Notes: a model not told the origin generated them from the letters alone. DNA of 64,000 bases from Cryptomeria japonica (GCF_030272615.1 NC_081405.1:476805508-476869507); one strand, 5' to 3'; numbered from the stretch's first letter, positions 11,372 to 22,690 are shown. Numbers and translations: made by a program.

Positions 11372-13304
11372 TCAACTAACTTCATGAAGAGGGACAACCC
11401 CCAATTGACTTCTAAGATACTCAAAAGTGATCTTAGGCAGAGGTTTGGTAAAGATATATGCAAGATGCTCCTTGGTAGAAACATACTCCAAGATAACATC
11501 TTTAATTTGAACTTTTTCCCTCAAGAAGTGATACCTCAATTCAATGTGCTTAGTCCTTGCATGCAAAACATGATTTTTAGAGATGTTTATTGCACTTGTA
11601 TTATCACACAAAATCTTTATTGGTTCTAATATTTTCATCTTCAAACCTTCCAAAATGTACCTCATCCACATAGCTTGTGTGAAATTCATATAAGTTGCTA
11701 CATACTCAACTTCAGCAGTAGATTCTGAAGTACAACTCTAGTTTTTACTACTCCATGAAACCAACCTTCCTCCTAGAAATAATGCTCCACCGGTAGTACT
11801 CTTCGAGTCATCAATATTTCCTGCCCAATCAGCATCTATGTATGGCTTTAAATCAAAATTTTCACCATATGTATACCATAAACCATAGTCAATAGTACCT
11901 TTCAGATATCTAAAAAATATTTTGGTTTCCATTAGATGTGCCTCCTTTGGATTCTTCTAAAATATAGCAACAATACCAACTGCATGGGCAATATTCGGTT
12001 GACTGTGAACAACATAGTGTAATTTGCTAACCACTGACTTGTATTCCTTTTCTTCTACAGACTTAGATGCATCTTCCATGGACAATTTACAACCTATAAC
12101 CATTGGGGTTCCAATTGGTTTATAGTCACTCATACCGAAAGTCTTCAAAACCTCTTTCACATACTTGGATTGAGTAATGAAAATACCATTCTTCATCTGT
12201 TGTATCTATAAGACTATGAAACTTTTTATTTCCCCTACTAATGACATCTCAAATTCATTCTTCATTGCATCTGCAAAAAAATTACTCATGTCATCATTAC
12301 CTCCAAATATAATGTCATCAACAAATACTTCACTAACCAGTATTTCATCTCCTTCAAACTTGAGATAAATGTTGTTGTCATCACTGGTTCTAGCAAAGCC
12401 TATCTTCATCAGATGAGTATGAAGCTATTCATAATATGCTTTGGGTGCCTGCTTTAATCCATACAAAGCTTTATGCAATTCCCATACCATGTCTTCCTTA
12501 TCTGTCAATGCATAACCATCAGGTTGCTCTATATAAACCTCTTCTTCTAGTATCCCATTCAAAAATTTAGACTTAACATCCATCTGGTATGCCTTGAACT
12601 TTTCATGAGTTGCAAATGCAAGTAATGTTCTGACACCTTCCAGTCTTTCTACTGGTGCAAAATTTTCTCTATAATCTTCTCCATCTTCTTACGCATAACC
12701 TTTGCATACTAATCTTGCCTTGTTGTGAACTACAACACCATCTTCATTTAACTTGTTTCTGAACACCCATTTAGTACCTATAACATTCTTGTTTACCGGT
12801 CGCGGCACCGGGGTCCAAGTGTTGTTCTTCTCAATTTGATCCAGCTTGTCGTCCATAGCTTTTACCCAATGATCATCACCAAATGCCTCCTTAGCACTTC
12901 TAGGTTCAAAGGTGGAGATCATGCAAGAGTTTTCTCTTATTCTCCTTCTAGTTAGTACACTGACATCCTTATCCCCAATTATCTATTCAAGACTATGATT
13001 CAGTCTCACATACCTAGGAATAACATGATCATTCTCTTCAGGTTCAACTTCTTCATTATCATCTTCTTCTGAATTTATTTGTTCCAGTTGAGAAAGTACA
13101 TCAGGATTTGCTTTATCAGTTTCTAATTTAACAATTTCAAGTTCTAAAATCAAAATGCAAGGATCTTCATCCTTCTTCTCCAAACTGGTTCCTTCTGAAA
13201 CTTCAGGACATCCATATACACGAACATCGGCACTCTCAACAATTCTCTGTGTCTGGTTGTTGAACCATTTATAGGCCTTACTCTTGGTGGAGTAGCCAAG
13301 AAAT
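11372..13304 (-). pseudogene. RE4 pol: integrase tail, reverse transcriptase, RNase H
   Basis: Read leftward from the insertion point: IFLGYS-type integrase tail, acidic linker (13183-12983), RT entry (12922-12689: NNTWTPVPRP and GTKWVFRNKLN), RT core with EVFVDDIIFGGND (12409-12206), GTPMVIG and later RT (12196-11957), and RNase H (11932-11372: DADWAGNIDD, then CDNTSAINISKN and LGVVPLH at the end). The order and spacing fit copia pol. Stops separate every segment (near 12690, 12205, 11956, 11737), several of them TAG. Confidence 0.88.
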
Positions 13305-13309
13305 ATACC
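13305..13309. repeat. Target-site duplication of the 4.33-kb insert, left (ATACC)
   Basis: ATACC precedes TGTTGGGACTC. The same five bases occur right after the insert at 17641-17645. Removing the insert and one copy rejoins the integrase reading of RE4 at the IFLGY motif. Confidence 0.85.
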
Positions 13310-14568
13310 TGTTGGGACTCATTAAAATTGAGTCAAGTTTTGAGGCCCAATTCAAATTTTTGCTTTGCATTTCCAAATGAGTCAGTTTGAATGGCCTAGT
13401 TAGAGAGAGGGAAAAGTGGAGCTAGTTGATTTTCAAGGGGTAAGGCTTGGGATTCATGTCCTACACCTTTCATTTGGCCTATGAAATGATGTGCAACTTT
13501 CAGAATTCAGTTTGGATAAGTTTATGAGGTACCCATTTTGAGGGGTGAGCTGAAAGTGCATTTTAGGCGCAAATGCAAATTTTATTGAGTAGCCTACTTT
13601 GAGCAATTATATCTTTTGCCTTGTTGATTGTCATGGAGAATTTTAAAATGGATTCAATTGTATGCATAAATGTGAGTTATCTTTCAAAATTTCAAGTCCT
13701 AATGAATCCATTTGCTCAGTTTTTGAAGATCAATCCATTTGCAGTTTGTATGTTTTGGCAAGTCCCTATTTCGATAGCTAGTCGGAGCCTTGTTTTGCAC
13801 AAGTGTAAAAGTTGCCTCAATAAGTGTCATGCTAGAATGTTTTCTCCAGGTTATTATTGGTATAAATAAAAAGCTATGTTTCCAGTTTCAAGCTCCTACC
13901 AATCCGTTTGATCGGTTTTCAAAAGGGTTCATTGAGTCATTGTTTTCAGTTGTCCGTACTTTCAGTGCTATATCAGTTAAAGTAGCCATTTTCATAAGCG
14001 CGCCATTTGCACCCAGTCAAGATTTTGGTCGAAATGAGATTTCTAAGTTTTAATATGAACTTCAAGGTACCTATGTTCCAAATTTGAGGGCCTGGAGAGG
14101 TCGTTTGATATTTTTGAGAAAGGCATCATGTGTTGCCAGAACATTGACTTCATCAGGTCCGCAGTGTCAACAAAGCTAGTTGGTCATTTTCGGTGATTAA
14201 TATCTCTTCGCTTGGGACTCGTCTTGAAAAAATGTTTGGTAGAGTTCATCATTGTATATCAGAGTACATGCCTGTCAGATGGCGAGGTCCAAAAAGGTGT
14301 TTTGACCACTTTGAAAATTACGTCTTTGCAATTAAATGCGAAAATATGGCGTAATTGCCCGAAGGTTGCAAAATTCAGTCTGATGATCTGAAAACAATGC
14401 CGATCATTTCTAGAGGTGTTTTTAAGGTTCCTGAAGCTTTTCAGGGGTCAGTTGCATGAAAATGAAATTTTTTTTTAGTCGGACCCACTTTGGGGCCCAA
14501 CCTGGCTCATGCTTGTGCACTAATTTTTGTGGTGAATTGTTCTTATTTCATGGCATGCAATCTCCCAT

Positions 14569-14775
14569 TTGACAAATGATGATGCTAGAGAAAGTTGCAG
14601 ACTAGATGTTTGTTATTATAATAATTATGGAGAGATTTCAGATAGAGATATGGAGAATATGGCCCTGCTTGTCCAGAACATGGAATGTGTATGGTCTAAT
14701 AGTCAACAAGAGCATCAGGCTCCAGTCCTCAAGCAGATATCTTTGAAAATTCCAAAAGGATGGTTGACTGTTATT
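14569..14775 (+). pseudogene. Captured fragment resembling a plant ABCC (MRP-type) transporter, before Walker A
   Basis: Plus-strand reading of 69 residues ending QISLKIPKGWLTVI. In ABCC transporters a V-Q-(D/N)-...-C-x-W-S stretch followed by L-K-x-(I/V)-S-L-x-(I/V)-P-K-G lies just before the Walker A loop of the first nucleotide-binding domain; here ALLVQNMECVWSNS and LKQISLKIPKG fit that pattern. Directly after TVI the expected GEVGSGKSSLL loop is absent and unrelated sequence follows, so the fragment stops at what may be an exon edge. It is not a working transporter. The call is from family knowledge by eye; no search was run. It lies wholly inside the 4.33-kb insert. Confidence 0.58.
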
Positions 14776-14809
14776 GATCAATTGCAAATTCTCAGTTACA
14801 AATCAATTT

Positions 14810-15420
14810 CCCCCCACACATGGCATGGTAAAAGGCTTATTGAAACATGGAGCAATGAAATTGGCAAATGAATGCTAGTCATATCCTCCAATTCCTATGC
14901 AAGGATCCTTTGAGTTGCAGGGGAGGCAATACAACAACAACAAACATTTAAAACAAATGCAATAGTGAAATCTTCCCCTTCCCATGTGGTAGCAGCCAGC
15001 ACAGAAAGTAAAAAGCCAAGGGAATGCAAATTAGTTAGTTGCAATCTTCCGTCCCTCACGTGGCATGTGAAATGCTCCAAACTTCATCTGGTATCCTCTC
15101 CTCCCTCTCACGTGGCATTGTAAAAGCATAAAACTCTGAGCAAAGTGCAAAAACCAGTATTTCTTCCCTCTCATGTGGCATGGTAAAGTAATCTATGTCT
15201 CCAGCCAATGCAACTAGCAGCTCATGCCTCCTCCTTGATCAACTTTGGGGGTTTTCAAGCTTTTGAAAACTACATGTAATGCATGTAGAGTAGATAGCTC
15301 CCTCCTCCCCCACATGAAGCCTCTAGTAGATGGCATTTTTTTAAAGAAAGCTTCAGAGATTTTAAAATAAATGCAGTTCCCCCCCCTCTCACGTGCCTAC
15401 CCATTCTTTGCTGTCGATGG
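14810..15420. repeat. Degenerate repeats with CTCACGTGGCATGGTAAA-like core
   Basis: Several imperfect units share a pyrimidine run, then CACGTGGCAT (or CATGTGGCAT, CACATGGCAT) and GTAAAAG or GTGAAA. Clear ones are at about 14815, 15056, 15107, 15174 and 15388. CACGTG with GGC is the G-box/ABRE core bound by plant bZIP and bHLH factors. Whether these act as promoter sites is inference. Confidence 0.55.
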
Positions 15421-15799
15421 AGTTTAATGGAAAGGCATTGACGTTTCCAGCCATGCGAACTGGCATTCTTCTCCTCAGGTCATGTGAGCCTTCTGTGAGG
15501 TGTGTGAGCAGAAAATTGGAAGTTTAATGGGAGGTAAAGATCTTCAAATTATAGAAAATGCCATTGGTAGATGTAAAGCATTAAACCCACAACCTTTTCC
15601 CAATTCTTCCAGTGCATGGCGTGGTTGGAAAGGCCATCGATTCCCAAGCAAACACCATTGGCAGCCATGAAAGTCTCAGACAAAGCTTCAGATAATGCAT
15701 TCTCAGGAAAATGCATTATCCCACATTCACTTTGGAGGGGAGCCTTTTTGTGTTTATAACTAAATCTCCACCAATGTATAATGTCAAAGCCTAAAATGC

Positions 15800-16500
15800 T
15801 TTTGATGGATGGTGCTCATGGGTGCCCAAGTGGACCCCACGCACATGGGCATGCTTCCCGAGGCAACCGAGGAGGCTGACTAGGTGGTGATAGGTGGACC
15901 CCATATAGACATGGACCCTCAGGTAGGTGAATTTTGCAAACAAAGGATGACTTAACTAGTGAGCAAGTTCAAGACAATCCGACGGTGCACGCGATTTCGT
16001 ATGCTGAAGATGCTCGTCGGTTAAAGTCCGCGAAATGGCAAAAATCTCAGCGATGGTTAAAGACCCTATAGGTTCAGGAGATCAGATAGGTCACGCGACT
16101 TCATGAAGGAAAGAAGCTCTCCAGTTAAGTGTTGTGAAATGGTGAAAAGCCCAGGCCAAAAATGTAGCGAAAGTGAGGATGTAAAGATCGAGCATGTCCA
16201 CGGAGATCCAATGGTTCGCGTGATTTCGGAGCCTGAAGATGCATGAAACTTACCCATCACGAAATGGCAAAAGCCAAGTGGCAGTATGACATGGCTGTCT
16301 AGCAGGCAAGTCCCGTCCCAGTGGCACATAGGTGGCAGTGACATGGCACACACGTGGTGTAAAGGTGGACAGGCAAGTGGCAATGACAAAGCACACATGG
16401 CAAATGGATGAGGTGTCATCCAATATGGTGCCCAATGGATCCCATCAGCCAATCAGGTACCACCACGTGGTAAGGCATCACACCAAAAAGGAGGCCAAAA
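15800..16500. other. G+C-richer part of the giant LTR with paired repeats
   Basis: This part has a higher G+C content than its surroundings and two related blocks: CCGACGGTGCACGCGATTTC near 15979 and CCAATGGTTCGCGTGATTTC near 16208, each followed by a GAAGATGC motif. CACACGTGGTG and CCACGTGGTAAG also occur near 16341 and 16464. Open frames here are short and show no family motif, so nothing is called as a gene. Confidence 0.45.
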
Positions 16501-17640
16501 TTAAAATTAAAATCAGTTAAATGTATAGTGCAAACTATATTTAAAAAATGAAAAATTTAAATGATTATGCACACACACATGATTAATTCACCCAGAGGTC
16601 CATTTTTGGTCAAAATGGCAAGTATAACATATCACCAAAGATTAGATGAGCAGTTTACACAGGAAAGAAGAAGAAAGTGAATTCAGTTGGAAAAGAGACA
16701 CTTGGCAATTTTGATGAAACCTAATCTTTTCCCTCTTCCTTCTTATTCCAATTTTCTTCTCATTGTAAGGGTTCCAGAAATTTGGAGAAATGCTCCAGAT
16801 TTGATGGCTTCCATTTTCTGAATATCTTGACCCAAGTTTGTAAATGCTTTTGTTTGGTTTCAGGGTACAGAGGATTACAGTGCAGCATTCAAGATGTGTT
16901 TTCTAGTTGCAGACTTTACTTGTTTCAGGCATGAGTAATTTCCCACAAGATTGTCTCTATGATATGTTTTTTTCATTATTATGAATTCAATCCTCAAGGA
17001 GGATGAAATTTGTCAATTTCAAGGAAGTTGTGTGATTGTTTGTGGGTATCCTTCAAGGAAGGTTTTAAACTCTGTAATCAGTCATGAATAATGGAATGTG
17101 TCCCAGATTTGATGTTTTTTTGTGAGTGAAACTGAGCAATGCATTAATATAAGATGTTAATGCATGTATACCATTTGAGGAGTACCAATTTGTGATTAGG
17201 ATGCATATTTAAAGTTTTGTGTGTGACTTTGTTGCCTAATGAACAAGGCATTGGTCTTGCAAGTTTGGGGATGTTTTCAGATCAAACAAATTAAAAGAAA
17301 ATCTATTTCCCTTTGTGTTTAGGGGTTGTGTTCTTTCATTCCAAGCTCTTTTTCATTTGTGGTTTATACAGATTTAGCCAATATGTAATGTGTTTCTAGA
17401 TTTGGTGAGTTTGTGGAATGATTTATCTACTTCATTGATGTTGTCATGGTGAGTAAATAAGTTAATTTCATGCATCAAAAAGGGTGTCCCTCCCTAGGTT
17501 TAGCAGAACCTGAAGTGTAGCAGGGTCATTAGGATCCTATGTTATGTTGTGCAAGCTCTGAAGTGTTTCATTGATTGAGATTGGCTATCTCATAGATAGA
17601 TTTGCAGGTGTTCTTGGGTTATCACTTTTGGTGAACAACA

Positions 17641-17645
17641 ATACC
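17641..17645. repeat. Target-site duplication of the 4.33-kb insert, right (ATACC)
   Basis: Identical to 13305-13309. The minus-strand integrase reading of RE4 resumes immediately to its right. Confidence 0.85.
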
Positions 17646-18230
17646 TTCATCAGTCTTAGCTTCAAACTTGCTTATATAATCACCTCTTTTAATAAAGCAT
17701 TTGCTTCCAAATATCTTAAAATAGCTAACATCAGGTGATCTCCCATACCAGTATTCATATGGGGTCTTGTCCTTACCTCTTTTTACCAGAACTCAGTTCA
17801 TTGTGTAGACAATTGTACTTACAGCTTCTTTCCAAAATGTTTTTGCTACACCTCCTTATATCAACATAGTCCTAGCAGCTTCAATCATTGACTGGTTGTT
17901 TCTCTCTGCTATACCATTCTATTGTGGTGTCCTTGGTGTGGAAAGCTTCCGCTTGATACCATTATCATCACAATATTTAGTGAACTTCATAGAAGTGAAT
18001 TCACCACCTTCATCTATTCTCAGAAATTTTATCTTTTTGCCACTCTCTTTCTCAGCTAAGGCCTTGAATGCCTTGAATTTACCAAAAGCTTCATTCTTAT
18101 CCTTCAAGAATGTGACCCACATCATCCTTTAACAATCATCAGTGAAGATCATGAAATATCTATCACCTTGAATGCTTCTTGTTCTTATTGGTCCACATAG
18201 ATCTGTATGAACCAAATCTAACAAGTGCTC
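17646..18230 (-). pseudogene. RE4 pol: integrase core
   Basis: Minus-strand reading from about 18230 to 17646: HTDLCGPIRTRS, GDRYFMIFTDD, a stop near 18129, then MMWVTFLKDKNEAFGKFKAF, a KIKFLRIDEGGEFTS motif and STPRTPQ before a further stop near 17919. Decayed reading continues with TPYEYWYGRSP and FGSKCFIKRGD up to the insertion point. D and E of the catalytic triad can be placed (FTDD and EGGEF region). The rest of this integrase is at 13304 and below. Confidence 0.86.
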
Positions 18231-19067
18231 TGCTGAGAAGGACTTTCTCTTGAAAGTGGAAGAAGTCACCTTTCCTAACTGACATTCTTTACAAAGAGCA
18301 TTAACCAGTTTGTGTAGTTGAGGTAAATCTCTTACTGTCTTAGACTTTCTTACTTTAACAATATTGTCAAAATTTATATGACAAAATCTCTTATGCCAAA
18401 GCCAACTATCATCTATTTTTGCAATCAAACAATTGCTAACTTTAGGATTAAGATGAAATAGATTACCTCTAGTATGTTTCCCAGTTGCAATCAATTCACC
18501 TTTGTTGTCAAAGATTTTGCACATACCATTTCTAAACTCCAATGGGTATCCTCTGCCATTAAGTTGTGCCACACTCAAAAGATTGTGCTTTAGGCCTTCA
18601 ACCCAATAGACATCATCAACACTACTCTTCCTATTAAGAGAAAATACTCCCTTATCTTTAACCATACAGGGTGAGTCATTGCCAAATCTGACAACACCGC
18701 CATCAAATTCCTTCAAGGAAAGAAATTTTCTCTGATTATCGGTCATGTGATGTGAACAACCACTATCAATGATCCAATCATCAGAGTTATCCATCCTGGA
18801 TACTAGTGCCTTTTGATCTAATATTTCTTCCTTAATAGCTACAAACACAATATCTTCACTAGCATCATCATTAGATTCTTCATTAGTAATACTACTGTCA
18901 ATAGCTACAAGACAATCTTTCTTGCCTTTGCCCTTATACTTCTTAAATTTTTCTTTCTTGTATTCATTTTCACCATTAGGGCAATTAGGTTCTATATGAC
19001 CAATCTTGTTGCATGCAAAACATTTTAAAGGTAGCTTACCTCTATATTTACCAGTGACTCTAGGCAA
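18231..19067 (-). pseudogene. RE4 gag end, protease and pre-integrase
   Basis: One open stretch on the minus strand (it runs on to 18129): a single zinc knuckle CFACNKIGHIEPNC near 19030, acidic linker, protease WIIDSGCSHHM near 18780-18750 with intact DSG, the GLKHNLLSVAQL motif, and the pre-integrase zinc region (WLWHKRFCHINFD, CKECQLGK). The gene order in one frame matches the Gag-Pol of other copia elements here. The ORF opens within gag, not at a true start. Confidence 0.87.
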
Positions 19068-19851
19068 TCATTTTGCCAACAATGCTTCAAGTTCCACTAA
19101 GTTGTCTTCATCATCAGCATCTCTATTGGATCTATATTCATAGCTATGGCTGGTATCTCTACTTCTTCTCACAGATGGGTTAGAGATAGAAGCTCTAAAT
19201 GCAGATTCTAATTTATGTACACTACCATCATAGCCATTTAATTCAAAGGCAGTAAATTTACCAATAATAGAGGCAAGAGTTACCTTTGTCTTGTCAATAG
19301 ACCAGTAGCAGGGTTCTCAGTACCTTACTAAATACTATGGTATCTTCCACTTTCCCTCCTACACTCTTTATCTCACCAACTATCTCTTTAATCCTTTGAC
19401 CATACTGCTAGATATTCTCACCTTCAGACATTCTCATGTCATCAAACTTTCCTCTTAAACTCTCCTCTTTGGCAATCTTAACATGTACATCACCGCTATA
19501 AATCACTTCAAGTTTTTGCCACACTTCATGTGCAGTTTTAAGACCATGAACATCTACATATTCAGCATCAGACATCGAACTAATAATAGCCTCTAATGCT
19601 TGGTGATTTTATTTTTGTTCTTTCTTCTGATCATCAGTCAAGATTCCAATAGGTGTAATATACTTAGTTCCTATATGATCTCAGTACTGACTACCAAGAC
19701 TCTTAATGTAAATCTTCATTATGTCGCTCCATATTCTATAGTTATCTTTGTTGAACTTCAGACCTTCTTTCTTCATCATGATCTACAAGATCTTTTCTTC
19801 AAGACGGTAGGCTTTTAGATTAAAGAGGACCTGAGACGCTCTAATACTAAT
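19068..19851 (-). pseudogene. RE4 gag, capsid part (decayed)
   Basis: Between the primer site and the zinc knuckle the minus strand reads a worn UBN2-type capsid: a GLKTAHEVWQKLEVIYSGD-type motif near 19530 and GGKVEDTIVFSKVLRTL near 19340, with many stops, several at former CAG, CAA or TGG codons. The start codon cannot be fixed. Confidence 0.72.
19838..19851 (-). other. RE4 primer-binding site (decayed)
   Basis: Minus strand reads ATTAGTATTAGAGC next to the LTR end, against ATTGGTATCAGAGC in RE3 and RE6. The two differences are transitions. Confidence 0.78.
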
Positions 19852-21277
19852 TGATGGTATGATGAAATAATAAGTATCTAGTAGAATACTAAGAGGGGGG
19901 GGGGTGAATCAGTATACTGAAAAACTAATACAATGTTCCCAAACTCAAATTCAATCACACAAAGTAAATATATCTCAGTCAAGATCAATATACATCAGAA
20001 TACTTGACATCAACTAGTTTGACTGTGATGACAACTTAATAGTAAACAACTTCAATATTGTAAACATCAACAATACTTAATCATAACTCAACATATTCAT
20101 CTCTCAATGCTTCTAGTTATCATACCTTTATCAAAAGTTAATCAAATCAATAAATAAGATCATAACCACAAAAGCATTCACCACTTGACACAAATGTTTA
20201 TACGTGGAAAATCCAAATAGGTAAAAACCATGGTGAGATGAGACTCACAAGGATAGCTATCTGAACTCTTCTGAAGTTCTCCCTATTAGGAGCCAAGCTT
20301 GTTAAATCTTTACAATAAGTCCTGTTAAGAACTAGTTCTAGTTAGGAATCACCCGGTTAAGGGATTTACAAATATACCTTGATGAAAAGCACAATACCCT
20401 ATTAGGAGTAACCTCACTGGAGGATTTAATAATCCAAGCTAATGGACCACCTTGTTAGAGGATTTAATGAGCAACTAAGCTTGTTAGCGCTTACTCAGTT
20501 AAGGGATTTTACTTCTACTGTAATTGTTAGAAAATAATAGGTTTTCTTGATCTGTTTGAATAGCACTACATTTGCTTGATCAGATCCTTCTAAGCTTCAA
20601 TATACCTTCACTCAAAGTGTAGATCCATTCACTGGTTAGGCGACAACACACTCAACAAGTTTCTACTAATCTTGCCAACAACTTTTTACAAACAACTTCA
20701 TCAAACTTAAATACAAATCAATTAGGTCGGTAACACAACAAAAACCTAATTCTCATCATCGAGATTAAAAACAAGTCAGTACAATCTTGACCATTAGAAA
20801 TCATGACAATCTCTTCACATTCTTCAAGAAAATTCCACCCGCTTCATGATCACCGCTTCATCGGACTTTGTAACTCATCACGTGTTGTGCATTAGATGCA
20901 ATCCACTTTTCTCCTTCCCTAGACAATAAAGAAACGGGAAAAAACAATTTGAACATATCACCATACAATGATCACCCTTGTCTCCATCATTACCACTTAT
21001 TAGATAATAAACCAACAAACTTGATCAATTAGGGTTTAACAACTGATAGGGTTTACCGGTTACATTGCATAGAAAGGTTTATCCCTTTACATTAGTTTAT
21101 TAGTTCAACTAACAAACTTTACATACCTATTTACGACATCTTCTACAAATCTCTTCTTACTGGTTACCAGCCAATATAAAAAACAACAATATCCACAATA
21201 ACTTGAATACCATTACCGGTTCAATTGACATCAATGACAACATATCATTAATGCAATCTATATGCAAAATGCCAACA
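19852..21277 (-). repeat. RE4 5' LTR (right copy, 1426 bp)
   Basis: Edges TGATGGTATG (plus) and AATGCCAACA match the left copy, and the internal sequence aligns throughout with scattered changes, mostly transitions. In the left copy the interval around 10050 lacks about 30 bases present here (near 20300). Confidence 0.88.
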
Positions 21278-21282
21278 ATACC
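21278..21282. repeat. RE4 target-site duplication, right (ATACC)
   Basis: ATACC directly follows the LTR end GCCAACA. It matches the left copy at 9609-9613 base for base. Confidence 0.88.
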
Positions 21283-21812
21283 ATGTCGTCTTTAGACCAA
21301 AACAACATTAATCAATCCACAAATCATCTCAGTAATGTGTAGAGAACACGTAACATGATATCGGTCCATAACCTAGACCCAAATAGATTCACCATGCCAA
21401 AGCAATGTCTCCAATCAGTCGAGGCATGAACAAAGATCACCTTCTGCATCCTAAATTCCATATAGAAGCCTCACCAACACCACTTATGCATCCTATCAAA
21501 GATTCTTAGTAAAAGCTCTGCTGGTAAAACATTAAACCCTTACCGGTATAGGCTTACTAAAGTGTATGATAGCATCCAATAATCAATTTAATACCAACTA
21601 ACCAAAACATACTTCAGAAACATCAAACCAAACATATTCCATTGATCCAAACAAGTCGATAGTATCCAAATGATAGTCCCTTCTGTCGGTAATGCTAGTT
21701 CTTGTACAGGTAACCAAAATATGTTTGTCAGTAACCAATCATAACAGCTAGTGTTGACATCAATGACAAAACATCAATGCAACACATAATCAATTCCTTC
21801 ATATTGCCAACA
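21283..21812 (-). repeat. RE3 5' LTR, part 2
   Basis: Continues the RE3 LTR after RE4: ATGTCGTCTTTAGACC follows ATACC, matching the RE2 LTR where TTAAGTCGATATGGC occurs on the other strand. It ends ATATTGCCAACA at 21812, so the LTR begins TGTTGGCAATAT on the minus strand. Pieces 1 and 2 total about 1196 bp. The next five bases, ATACC (21813-21817), are the candidate target duplication of RE3 in RE5; the partner copy is off the left edge. Confidence 0.87.
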
Positions 21813-21899
21813 ATACCGACATGCAGATCCAAAGAGAAATGCAAGAGTTGACCATGAAGGATTCACCAGTGTCAACAACATGAAGAGAAGACCCCCAAT

Positions 21900-22259
21900 G
21901 AGGTAGTCCTTTACAGGACCAGGGCAACCTAACCAGTATCTTTCAAACTTTCATGGTTACTGTTACTGGTGTAACAAATTTGGGCATAGAATAGCTAACT
22001 ATAGATTAACCAATAAGCCCTCTATGAGTTATTAAAGTAGACATCCTTTTAATGCACTCTGGGATATGCATGTTGTCTATTATCAGTGCAATGGATATGG
22101 TCATAGGAGTTTTCAATGTAGGAAGAATAAATTGGCGCCCTCCAATAATTTTAAGGATTTATCTTTAAATGAAAATGTGAAATGCTATAACTGTCAAGAG
22201 TATGGACATATAGAAATGTTTTGTAAAAATAGGAAGATCAAGTAGAAGACAAATCTTGA
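21900..22259 (+). pseudogene. RE5 gag, zinc-knuckle part
   Basis: Decayed plus-strand reading with three worn CX2CX4HX4C knuckles: CYWCNKFGHRIANY near 21960, YQCNGYGHRSFQC near 22080, and CYNCQEYGHIEMFC near 22185. Stops interrupt it. The multi-knuckle layout equals that in RE1 and RE6. Confidence 0.78.
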
Positions 22260-22690
22260 TCAAGGACCAGTAGTTGAATCGAAGCACAAAATAGAAGATG
22301 ACAAGAGGAAGAAACCCAAACTAGTATGGGTTGAGAAAGAAAAAGAAAAGGCAGAATCAAGTTTGATAGTGCAAACTACCTTACATGCTGAAAGGAAAAT
22401 TATATGGGTTGTAGATAGTGGTTGTTCCAACCACATGATTGGTGATAAAAATAAATTTATCAAACTTGAAGACAAGAATGGTCATTCAGTAAGATTCAGA
22501 GACAACTAATCCATCAAGATAAAGGGAAAATTTTCTCTAAGTATTGATGGAAAATTGAAGGCACATGATGTATATTATGTGGAAGGCCTAAAATACAATC
22601 TGCTAAGTGTGAGTCAGATGTGTGACAAAGGTTATAAATTCACCTTTGACTCAATTGGTTGCCAAATAAAGAAAGACAATACTGGTTAGG
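22260..22690 (+). pseudogene. RE5 protease
   Basis: Contains WVVDSGCSNHM near 22408 (catalytic D present), a FIKLED motif, then a TAA near 22507 and the VYYVEGLKYNLLSVSQM segment. The aspartic protease fold is implied by the family. In-frame stops show it is dead. Confidence 0.82.

Larger units (their letters stand above)
13310..17640. mobile_element. 4.33-kb TG...CA insertion in RE4, probable giant solo LTR
   Basis: The insert starts TGTTGGGACTC and ends GGTGAACAACA, flanked by ATACC on both sides (13305-13309, 17641-17645), as expected for an LTR-element insertion. No gag, protease, RT or integrase motif is visible in any frame. I see no second copy of its ends inside, no primer site and no polypurine tract, so a solo LTR is likelier than a small complete element; a large non-coding derivative (LARD) is the alternative. 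The plus orientation is suggested by the CCCTAGGTTT...AGAACC block near its right end, which resembles 51690-51720. It contains a host-gene fragment and ACGT-motif repeats. Confidence 0.72.
9614..21277 (-). mobile_element. RE4: Ty1/copia retrotransposon with both LTRs
   Basis: Both LTRs (9614-11003 and 19852-21277) and a perfect 5-bp duplication ATACC (9609-9613 and 21278-21282) mark this as one insertion into the 5' LTR of RE3. Gag, protease, integrase, RT and RNase H follow in copia order on the minus strand, all with stops. A second insertion (13310-17640) splits its integrase region. Without that insert the element is about 7.3 kb. Confidence 0.92.

Noticed and set aside
13621-14053. Two overlapping plus-strand ORFs at the start of the 4.33-kb insert
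   Set aside because: They read through degenerate internal repeats and match no gag or other family pattern.
16066-16452. Minus-strand ORF of 128 codons in the giant LTR
   Set aside because: Composition (Pro/His/Cys/Leu) follows the local G+C-rich repeats; overlapping frames on both strands are open too, and no motif is seen.
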